Position numbers and translations under genes: made by a program. DNA of 64,000 nucleotides from Streptomyces sp. NBC_01244 (GTDB taxonomy: Bacteria; Actinomycetota; Actinomycetes; Streptomycetales; Streptomycetaceae). The notes beneath the pieces were generated by a model, which worked only from the letters and a program-made list of their open reading frames with translations, searched no databases and had not been told where the DNA came from. Shown in pieces: positions 57,947 through 64,000 of the stretch; positions within the stretch are counted from its first letter, which is position 1; every line of letters starts with the position of its first letter. The DNA is taken from positions 7,316,001 through 7,380,000 of the forward strand of contig NZ_CP108488.1 of NCBI RefSeq assembly GCF_035987325.1, read 5' to 3'.

Positions 57947-58048
57947 GCGCCGCAGTACCGAGGGGCGGCGGAATGAATTACCGCAGGTCAGTGGCAACTT
58001 CCGAGGGGGTGTTGGCAACGCTCGCTTCGATGCGCCACGTCCGACTTC

Positions 58049-59578
58049 CTAGATGTCCCGGAAGATCTCGATCTGTGCGCCCACCGAGTTGAGGCGCTCC
58101 GCCAGTTCCTCGTAGCCGCGGTTGATGACGTAGACGTTGCGCAGGACCGAGGTGCCCTCGGCCGCCATCATCGCCAGGAGGACGACGACCGCCGGGCGCA
58201 GGGCCGGGGGGCACATCATTTCTGCCGCGCGCCAGCGGGTGGGGCCCTCGACCAGGACGCGGTGGGGGTCCAGGAGTTGGAGGCGGCCGCCGAGGCGGTT
58301 GAGGTCCGTGAGGTAGATGGCGCGGTTGTCGTACACCCAGTCGTGGATCAGGGTCTGGCCCTGGGCCACGGCCGCGATGGCGGCGAAGAAGGGGACGTTG
58401 TCGATGTTCAGCCCGGGGAAGGGCATCGGGTGGATCTTGTCGATCGGCGCTTCGAGCTTCGACGGGCGGACGGTGAGGTCCACCAGGCGGGTGCGGCCGT
58501 TGTCGGCCGTGTACTCGGGGGAGCGGTCGTGGTCGAGGCCCATCTCCTCCAGGACCGCGAGCTCGATCTCCATGAACTCGATCGGGACCCGGCGGATGGT
58601 GAGTTCGGACTCCGTGACGACCGCCGCGGCCAGCAGGCTCATCGCCTCGACCGGGTCCTCGGAGGGGGAGTAGTCCACGTCGACGTCGATGTTCGGGACG
58701 CCGTGGACCGTCAGGGTCGTGGTGCCCACGCCGTCGACCCGGACGCCGAGCGCCTCCAGGAAGAAGCACAGGTCCTGGACCATGTAGTTGGAGGAGGCGT
58801 TGCGGATGACGGTGGTGCCGTCGTGCCGGGCGGCGGCCAGCAGCGCGTTCTCGGTGACGGTGTCCCCGCGCTCGGTCAGTACGATCGGGCGGTCCGGGGA
58901 GATCCCGGCCTCGACCTGGGCGTGGTAGATGCCCTCGGTCGCGGTGATGTCCAGGCCGAAGCGGCGCAGGGCGATCATGTGCGGCTCGATGGTGCGGGTG
59001 CCGAGGTCGCAGCCGCCCGCGTAGGGCAGCTTGAAGTGGTCCATCCGGTGGAGGAGGGGACCGAGGAACATGATGATGCTGCGGGTGCGGCGGGCCGCGT
59101 CCGCGTCCATGGCGTCCATGTCGAGGCGGGCCGGCGGTACGAGTTCCAGGTCGACGCCGTCGTTGATCCAGCGGGTGCGGACGCCGATGGAGTTCAGGAC
59201 CTCGAGGAGGCGGTAGACCTCCTCGATGCGGGCGACCCGGCGAAGGACCGTACGGCCCTTGTTGAGCAGTGAGGCGCACAGCAGGGCCACGCACGCGTTC
59301 TTGCTCGTCTTGACGTCGATGGCGCCGGACAGGCGGCGGCCGCCGACCACACGCAGGTGCATCGGACCGGCGTAGCCGAGGGAGACGATTTCGCTGTCGA
59401 GGGCTTCCCCGATGCGCGCGATCATCTCAAGGCTGATGTTCTGGTTGCCGCGCTCGATCCGGTTCACGGCGCTCTGGCTGGTGCCGAGAGCGTCCGCGAG
59501 CTGACTCTGTGTCCAGCCCCGGTGCTGCCGGGCGTCACGGATGAGCTTGCCGATGCGTACGAGGTAGTCGTCTGCCAT
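58049..59578 (-). CDS. XRE-type HTH fused to a MurA-like UDP-GlcNAc enolpyruvyl transferase
   Basis: 509 residues. Residues 8-62 form a Cro/CI-type HTH (IRDARQHRGWTQSQLADALG, TSQSAVNRIERG). Residues about 73-509 form the two-domain EPT barrel of MurA. MurA's catalytic residues are kept: Lys93 and Asn94 in KTSKNACVALL, and Cys190 in YAGGCDLGTRTIEPH. It is thus probably an enzyme-regulator fusion, either sensing cell-wall precursor state or bound to DNA while active. An inverted repeat lies just upstream. ATG 59578 is used. The gene is a Streptomyces paralog next to acnA, not the main murA. Confidence 0.9.
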   Translation of the reverse strand: MADDYLVRIGKLIRDARQHRGWTQSQLADALGTSQSAVNRIERGNQNISLEMIARIGEALDSEIVSLGYAGPMHLRVVGGRRLSGAIDVKTSKNACVALLCASLLNKGRTVLRRVARIEEVYRLLEVLNSIGVRTRWINDGVDLELVPPARLDMDAMDADAARRTRSIIMFLGPLLHRMDHFKLPYAGGCDLGTRTIEPHMIALRRFGLDITATEGIYHAQVEAGISPDRPIVLTERGDTVTENALLAAARHDGTTVIRNASSNYMVQDLCFFLEALGVRVDGVGTTTLTVHGVPNIDVDVDYSPSEDPVEAMSLLAAAVVTESELTIRRVPIEFMEIELAVLEEMGLDHDRSPEYTADNGRTRLVDLTVRPSKLEAPIDKIHPMPFPGLNIDNVPFFAAIAAVAQGQTLIHDWVYDNRAIYLTDLNRLGGRLQLLDPHRVLVEGPTRWRAAEMMCPPALRPAVVVLLAMMAAEGTSVLRNVYVINRGYEELAERLNSVGAQIEIFRDI

Positions 59579-59589
59579 GGATGCACCGT

Positions 59590-59605
59590 ATCTCAGATAT
59601 GAGAT
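59590..59605. promoter_or_regulatory. Palindrome upstream of the HTH-MurA gene
   Basis: ATCTCAGATATGAGAT: 6-bp arms around GATA, starting 12 bases before the ATG on the opposite strand. Its position between promoter and start suits autoregulation by the HTH domain. It is AT-rich in a GC-rich background. Confidence 0.65.
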
Positions 59606-59645
59606 GTCGATCGCGTTGGGCGTGGCAGACGGGTGTCAGTGGGCA

Positions 59646-59960
59646 TCAACGGGCATCAACGGGCCCCAAAGGGGACTTACCGGTCGTCAGCTCCCATCGT
59701 GGGCCGGCGTGTGTGTGGGGCGCGACGAGGTGGCCGAGCAGCCCGACGAGTTGCTCGCGCTCCGCTGCGGACAAAGGGGACAGAAGCTCCTCCTGGGCCG
59801 CGGCGAGCAGTTGCTCCAGCTTGCGGGCAGGCGGCGCCGGCCGGCGGCCGCCGGCCGTGAGGGTGATGACGTTGCGCCGCCGGTCGGCGGGGTCGGGGGT
59901 CCTCTCGACCAGCCCGCGTTCGGCGAGTTCGTTGATGACGGCGACCAGGTCGCTGCGGTG
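59646..59960 (-). pseudogene. Truncated MarR-family regulator (C-terminal two thirds)
   Basis: Minus-strand reading CHRSDLVAVINELAERGLVE, RTPDPADRRRNVITLTAGGR and the C-terminal dimer helix (EREQLVGLLGHLVAPH) are the wing and helices of a MarR protein. The N-terminal 45 or so residues, including the first dimer helix and most of the HTH start, are missing: at about 59960 the sequence switches to a plus-strand haloalkane dehalogenase fragment. Confidence 0.75.
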
Positions 59961-60330
59961 GCACCTGTGGCGGGGCGTACTGCCCCGGATCGGGGGCCGG
60001 GTCCGCGTCCTCGCCCCCGACCCCATCGGGATGGGCCGCTCCGGGAAGCCCCGCGGCGCGTACCGCTTCGCCGACACGCCCGCCACCTCGACGCCTGGTT
60101 CGAGGCCCTCGGCCTCGACGAGTTCGTCCTCGTCGGACAGGACCGGGAGGAGATGATCCCGGAGCGGAACCTCTTCATCGAGGACAGCATCGGCAAGACG
60201 GTGCCGAGCACGCTGAGCGAGGCAGACCACGCCGTCTACGCCGTCCCCTACCCGACCCCCGAGAGCCGGCTCCCCCCGCTCCGGTTCGCCCGCTCCCCGC
60301 CGATCGGCGGCGAACCGGCGGACGTGGCCG
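59961..60330 (+). pseudogene. Haloalkane dehalogenase remnant, with 5' loss, frameshift and internal deletion
   Basis: Begins in mid-protein with HLWRGVLPRIGGRVRVLAPD and PIGMGRSGKP, RGAYRFAD. A single base seems lost at about 60075 (GACACG where GACCACG is expected), shifting to ARHLDAWFEALGLDEFVLVG. The sequence then jumps from the nucleophile-elbow start (VLVGQD) directly to EEMIPERNLFIEDSIGKT and YAVPYPTPESR, losing about 100 residues including the catalytic Asp region. The C-terminal end is also missing. Confidence 0.8.
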
Positions 60331-60331
60331 C

Positions 60332-60366
60332 CCGGGGCGGGGGATCGCAAGGAGTCCCCGCCCCGG
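60332..60366. terminator. Hairpin next to the amidohydrolase stop
   Basis: CCGGGGCGGGG / CCCCGCCCCGG, an 11-bp perfect stem with a 13-base loop, 8 bases past the amidohydrolase stop on the minus strand. Confidence 0.7.
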
Positions 60367-60373
60367 AGCATCC

Positions 60374-62332
60374 TCAGTGCCCGCAGGCGTGGTGCCGGCC
60401 CTTGCCGCCGCCGTGGACCGAGGCGTACGAGGCCGGGCGCGCGCCCGCCGCCGCGGCGCGGGCCAGCCGGGCCGAAGCCGCCCGGCCCGACGCGGAATCC
60501 GCCTCGTGCACCACGCGGCCGCCGACCAGGGTCATCCGTACGCCCGTCCCGCTGATGTCGGCCACCGGACAGCGCGTCACGTCCCGGTCCAGGACCACCA
60601 GGTCCGCCGCCTTGCCCGGCTCCAGCGTGCCGGTCAGCTCCTCCTGGCGGAGCTGCCAGGCCGTCCCGGAGGTGTGCATCCGCAAGGTGGTGTCCCGGCT
60701 CAGCGCCTCCTGCGCCCGGTACAGCTCACCCGCCCCTTCCGAGCCCTGCCGGTCGATCGCCGTCCGGAGCTGGTTCCACACCTGGAGGGCGTCCACCGGC
60801 CAGTCCGAACCGCCCGTCAGCCGTGCGCCCGCCTTCTCCAGGCTGCGCGCCGGGTACAGCCACCGGTGCCGCTCGGGCCCGATGTAGGGGAGCAGGGCCT
60901 CCACCGTCCAGGTGTCCCGCGCCGCCCACTGGAGCTGCATGCACGCCGCGACCCCGAGCCGCGCGAAGCGCCGCAGGTCCGCGGGGTTCACGATCTGCAG
61001 GTGCGCCACCGCGTTGCGGGCGTCCCGCTGCCCCGTCACCTTGCGGGCGTACTCGTACCCGTCCAGAGCGGTGCGTACCGCCCGGTCGCCCAGCCCGTGG
61101 GCGTGCATCTGCCAGCCCGCCCGGTTGAAGGCGGCGCTGAGCCGGCCGTAGTCCGCGGCCGAGGTGTAGAGCTCGCCCCGGTTCGCGGTCGGCTTGCCGT
61201 TCGCGTCGAGGTACGGCTCCAACAGGGCGGCGGTCTGCGCCGGGTACTCGATGACCCCGTCGAGGAAGACCTTGATCATCCCGAACCGGATCCCCGCAAC
61301 GCCCCCGAAGTCCTTGCGCAGGCCCCGTGCGTACGCCAGCGAGCCCGCCGGGTCCTTGGCCTGGTCCGCGTCCAGCCGGATCGCCGGGACGATCCGCTGC
61401 GGCAGCCTGCCCGCCGCGGAGAGAGCCTGGTACAGCTCCAGTTCGTGTCGCCCCACCAGGGCGTCCATCATCGTGGTGACCCCGGACGCGGCCGCCAGCC
61501 CCAGCACCTCGGCGCAGGCCGCCACCAGCTCGGCGCGGGTGTGCTCGGGTATCAGGCGCCTCACCAGCCCCTGTGCGTCGTCCTTGAGGACGCCCGTCGG
61601 CTTCCCGTCCGCGCCCTTGACCACCTTGCCGCCGACGGGGTCGGGCGTGGCCGCCGTGATCCCGGCGATGTCCAGGGCCCGCTGATTGGCCCACAGGTTG
61701 TGCCCGTCGCCGCCGATCAGGACGACGGGCCGCCGCGTCGGGAGCGCGTCCAGCACCGAGTGGTGCGGAGCGGTGCCCACGGGGAGGAGCCCGACCGGGT
61801 TCCAGTCCTCGACCACCAGCCAGCCGTCGGGCTCGGCGCCCGCGCCGCCGGTGTCGGCGAGGAAGCCGGTCAGGATCGCCAGGAGCTCGGCCGGGGTGGT
61901 CTCCGCGCTCTCCAGCGAGGGGGACAGCGAGCGTTCGCCGGCCCCGAGCGGGTGGACGTGGCCGTCGTGGATCCCGCTCATCACGGTGTTGCCGCGGGCG
62001 TCGACCACCTCGGTGTCCCGGCCCACGTACCGGCGCAGCGCCGCGTCGGTCCCGGTGGCCAGGATCTTCCCGTCCCGGCCGACCGCGACGGCCCGCACGG
62101 GCCCCCGGCGTTCGGTCCCGGTGACCCCCGTGAAAACCGAGGCGTTGCGGATCACCATCGCGGCCGAGTTGCGCCCGCCGGCGGGCGGGGCGGCGGGCGG
62201 GGCGGCCGCCGCGGCGGGCCCCGCGCCCAGCAGGCCCGCCGCGCCCGCGGCTCCGGCGGCCGCGAGGAGCCCCCGGCGGGACAGGGGGGAGCGGCCGGAC
62301 AGCGGGGACCGGGGGGAAGGGGAAGACTGCAT
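60374..62332 (-). CDS. Tat-exported amidohydrolase (YtcJ-like)
   Basis: 652 residues. Twin-arginine signal PLSRRGLLAAAGAAG (about 16-30). Metal site HDGHVHP (about 125), then DALVGRHELELYQ, QMHAHGLGDRAV (His ligands) and GSDWPVD (Asp). The YtcJ group hydrolyses amides of unknown identity. The C-terminus is His-rich (HGGGKGRHHACGH), which may bind metal. ATG 62332 chosen for GGAGTG 6 bases upstream; GTG 62338 is too close. Divergent from a LacI regulator across a palindrome. Confidence 0.9.
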   Translation of the reverse strand: MQSSPSPRSPLSGRSPLSRRGLLAAAGAAGAAGLLGAGPAAAAAPPAAPPAGGRNSAAMVIRNASVFTGVTGTERRGPVRAVAVGRDGKILATGTDAALRRYVGRDTEVVDARGNTVMSGIHDGHVHPLGAGERSLSPSLESAETTPAELLAILTGFLADTGGAGAEPDGWLVVEDWNPVGLLPVGTAPHHSVLDALPTRRPVVLIGGDGHNLWANQRALDIAGITAATPDPVGGKVVKGADGKPTGVLKDDAQGLVRRLIPEHTRAELVAACAEVLGLAAASGVTTMMDALVGRHELELYQALSAAGRLPQRIVPAIRLDADQAKDPAGSLAYARGLRKDFGGVAGIRFGMIKVFLDGVIEYPAQTAALLEPYLDANGKPTANRGELYTSAADYGRLSAAFNRAGWQMHAHGLGDRAVRTALDGYEYARKVTGQRDARNAVAHLQIVNPADLRRFARLGVAACMQLQWAARDTWTVEALLPYIGPERHRWLYPARSLEKAGARLTGGSDWPVDALQVWNQLRTAIDRQGSEGAGELYRAQEALSRDTTLRMHTSGTAWQLRQEELTGTLEPGKAADLVVLDRDVTRCPVADISGTGVRMTLVGGRVVHEADSASGRAASARLARAAAAGARPASYASVHGGGKGRHHACGH

Positions 62333-62370
62333 GCACACTCCAAAACGTTGGCGTGGCCAGGAGGCTGTTT

Positions 62371-62386
62371 GGTTAAGGGCTTAACC
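62371..62386. promoter_or_regulatory. Palindromic operator between the amidohydrolase and LacI genes
   Basis: GGTTAAGGGCTTAACC: perfect 6-bp arms around GGGC, 39 bases from the amidohydrolase start and in the divergent promoter. A LacI-family protein is encoded next door, so it is the probable ligand. Confidence 0.75.
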
Positions 62387-62464
62387 AGAAGCCGCCTCCG
62401 GCGACGAAATCCGTACGATGGCGCCGTGCCCGCCCCCCTTCTTCACGCATCAGGACATGTCCCG

Positions 62465-63538
62465 ATGCCTCCGCCCGCGCCGGTTCCCGGTCCGACCCTC
62501 GCCGACATCGCCCGCGCCGCCGAGGTCTCCACCGCGACCGTCTCCCACGCGCTCAACGGCACCGGCCGCCTCGGCGAGTCCACCCGCCGCCGGGTGCGCG
62601 AGGTCGCCGGGGCCCTCGGCTACGGAGCCCGGCGCGGCCCGCACAACCGCAGCCTGGGCATCGCGGTGACCACGTACGCGGGCTTCGCCTGGGACTTCGC
62701 CCGGATCGCCTACTACGCCCGGTTGCTCATCGCCGCCACCTCGGCGGCGCACGCCCACGGCTACGCCCTGACCACGCTGCCCGCCGACCGGGGCGCCGAG
62801 CCGCTGTGGCACACCCTGGCCGTGGACGGGATGCTGCTGCTCGACAGCCCGGCCGACGACCCGGTGCTGCGCGCACTGCGGGCGCGGGGGCTGCCGGTGG
62901 TCTTCGACGGGCCTCCGGCCGATCCGCGGCCGGGCGACGTATGGGTGGACAACGACCACACCGCCACCACCCGCGAGGTGCTGGACCACCTGGAGGCCTC
63001 CGGGGCCCGGCGGATCGCGCTGCACGCGGGCTACGGCCGCGAGTTCTACACCGGGGCCGTCACGTCAGCCTATGAACACTGGTGCGCCGAGCGGCGCCGG
63101 ACCCCGCTCGTGATCCCCTTCGACCCCAATGACGACGCCGGACACGCCTTCGACTCCGCCTTCGCGGGGCCGGACGGGCGGCACCGGCCGGACCGGCCCG
63201 ACGCCGTCTACTGCGTGTACGACCCGGGGGGCCGGCAGGTGCTGGCCGCAGCCGCGCGCCACGGCATCGCCATCCCCGGCGCCGCCCCCGGCGCCGGACC
63301 GGCCGCGGGTCCGGGGGAGAAGGGCCTGCTGCTGGTCTGTGCCAGTGAGGACCCGGCGTACGCCGAGAACGAACCTGCCGTGACCACCGTCACCTTCGAT
63401 CCCGAGCGGATTGCCGAAACGGCGGTTTCGTCCCTGGTCAAGCTCATCGAATCCGGACATGCGGAATCCACTGGTCGGCTGACGGTACCGGCGGGCCTGA
63501 GGGTGCGTGCCTCGTCCCGCGCCCCCGGCATGTACTAG
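62465..63538 (+). CDS. LacI-family transcriptional regulator
   Basis: 357 residues. HTH at about 10-55 (PTLADIARAAEVSTATVSHA, LNGTGRLGESTRRRVREVAG) followed by a periplasmic-binding-protein-like domain (VDGMLLLDSPADDPVLRALR, GARRIALHAGYGREFYTGAV). ATG 62465 taken with AGGA upstream; a GTG at 62426 preceded by TACGAT could be a leaderless start giving 13 more residues. Probably represses the divergent amidohydrolase. Confidence 0.9.
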   Translation: MPPPAPVPGPTLADIARAAEVSTATVSHALNGTGRLGESTRRRVREVAGALGYGARRGPHNRSLGIAVTTYAGFAWDFARIAYYARLLIAATSAAHAHGYALTTLPADRGAEPLWHTLAVDGMLLLDSPADDPVLRALRARGLPVVFDGPPADPRPGDVWVDNDHTATTREVLDHLEASGARRIALHAGYGREFYTGAVTSAYEHWCAERRRTPLVIPFDPNDDAGHAFDSAFAGPDGRHRPDRPDAVYCVYDPGGRQVLAAAARHGIAIPGAAPGAGPAAGPGEKGLLLVCASEDPAYAENEPAVTTVTFDPERIAETAVSSLVKLIESGHAESTGRLTVPAGLRVRASSRAPGMY

Positions 63539-63541
63539 AGT

Positions 63542-63559
63542 TATCTCGACATCGAGATA
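63542..63559. promoter_or_regulatory. TamR-like palindrome upstream of aconitase
   Basis: TATCTCGACATCGAGATA: perfect 8-bp arms around CA. It has the form of a MarR-family operator. In S. coelicolor the MarR protein TamR is reported to bind the aconitase promoter region, so this is likely its site; the identification is by analogy. Confidence 0.65.
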
Positions 63560-63602
63560 TCTGCCCCGGACGTGCCGCAGCCGCCCCGTTGGTAAGGGTT
63601 AC

Positions 63603-63621
63603 CTAACTTAGCCTCACCTTA
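63603..63621 (-). promoter_or_regulatory. Iron-box-like site upstream of aconitase
   Basis: Minus strand TAAGGTGAGGCTAAGTTAG, 14 of 19 positions like the iron-box consensus. It lies 70 bases before the acnA start, where a repressor could block transcription. Weaker than the site at 5957. Confidence 0.55.
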
Positions 63622-63692
63622 GCGGAAAGGCCAGAGTGCCTCGCGGCAGGATTGCGGCAATACGCGCGAATTCATGCATGAAGGAGACTGTC

Positions 63693-64000
63693 GTGTCGGC
63701 GAACAGCTTCGACGCCCGCAGCACGCTGCAGGTGGGCGACGAGTCGTACGAGATCTTCAAGCTGGACAAGGTCGAGGGCTCCGCCCGCCTTCCCTACAGC
63801 CTGAAGGTCCTGCTGGAGAACCTGCTCCGTACCGAGGACGGCGCGAACATCACCGCCGACCACATCCGGTCGCTCGGAAGCTGGGACTCGCAGGCCCAGC
63901 CCAGCGAGGAGATCCAGTTCACGCCGGCCCGCGTGATCATGCAGGACTTCACCGGCGTCCCCTGCGTCGTGGACCTCGCCACCATGCGCGAGGCCGTGAA
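63693..64000 (+). CDS. acnA: Aconitate hydratase, N-terminal part (partial)
   Basis: The first 102 codons of the TCA-cycle [4Fe-4S] enzyme run off the window. [61 protein letters not shown] are diagnostic. GTG 63693 with AAGGAG 6 bases upstream is preferred over ATG 63678. The iron-sulfur cysteines are beyond the end. Confidence 0.96.
   Translation, partial: MSANSFDARSTLQVGDESYEIFKLDKVEGSARLPYSLKVLLENLLRTEDGANITADHIRSLGSWDSQAQPSEEIQFTPARVIMQDFTGVPCVVDLATMREAV

Noticed and set aside
60377..62464. N-terminal extension of the LacI regulator through the amidohydrolase region
   Set aside because: The in-frame extension is antisense to a complete amidohydrolase; the HTH begins right after ATG 62465.

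Overview
The window is high-GC (strong G/C preference at codon third positions) actinobacterial chromosome, almost certainly Streptomyces. GTG starts, ATGA/GTGA gene overlaps, several apparently leaderless genes, an SepF-like paralog, DmdR/IdeR-type iron boxes, and an HTH-MurA gene followed by aconitase all fit. The order (SepF-like, arginine deiminase/OTC, enoyl-CoA hydratase, HTH-MurA, acnA) resembles what I recall of the S. coelicolor SCO5967-SCO5999 neighbourhood. I saw no rRNA, tRNA, CRISPR array, transposase or complete mobile element.

Layout. 1-4156: end of a sulfonate-type uptake and FMN-monooxygenase operon whose last two genes (FAD flavoprotein and ferredoxin) are decayed. 4157-12654: mixed genes, including an iron-box-controlled DUF2470 protein, a SepF-like protein, an ATPase with a very long Ala/Pro-rich tail plus a MazG-like enzyme, an F420-type oxidoreductase and homocysteine S-methyltransferase. 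12723-16786: the Hen1-Pnkp RNA repair pair. 16950-19986: a secreted protein, arginine deiminase and ornithine carbamoyltransferase. 20736-29977: an aryl-CoA catabolic cluster (enoyl-CoA hydratase, fused monooxygenase/OYE reductase, PaaX regulator, benzoate-CoA-ligase-like enzyme, acyl-CoA dehydrogenase, Rid protein), best explained as 2-aminobenzoyl-CoA or salicylyl-CoA degradation, interrupted by three unrelated minus-strand genes.

30650-51120 is the most interesting part. It holds a secreted M9 collagenase, a Pro-specific aminopeptidase P, a three-subunit D-hydroxyproline dehydrogenase, a DapA-type deaminase, two proline racemase-family enzymes, an ornithine-cyclodeaminase-family reductase, a GntR regulator, a five-gene dipeptide/oligopeptide ABC transporter and a DPP-IV-like S9 peptidase. 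I read it as one collagen-to-hydroxyproline utilisation regulon: the same 18-bp motif (about AGTAnAATGTCACATTnC) lies next to six transcription starts in this stretch, including that of the GntR gene itself, and two sites sit in a 32-bp block that is 31/32 identical between the collagenase/aminopeptidase promoter and the transporter promoter.

51218-57790: MFS exporter, P450, and two paralogous PASTA-like surface proteins flanking a secreted protein with all the catalytic hallmarks of a Scabin/ScARP-type DNA ADP-ribosyltransferase. 58049-64000: HTH-MurA fusion with its own palindrome, a deletion scar joining remnants of a marR gene and a haloalkane dehalogenase gene, a Tat-exported amidohydrolase divergent from a LacI regulator, and the start of acnA behind a TamR-like palindrome and an iron box.
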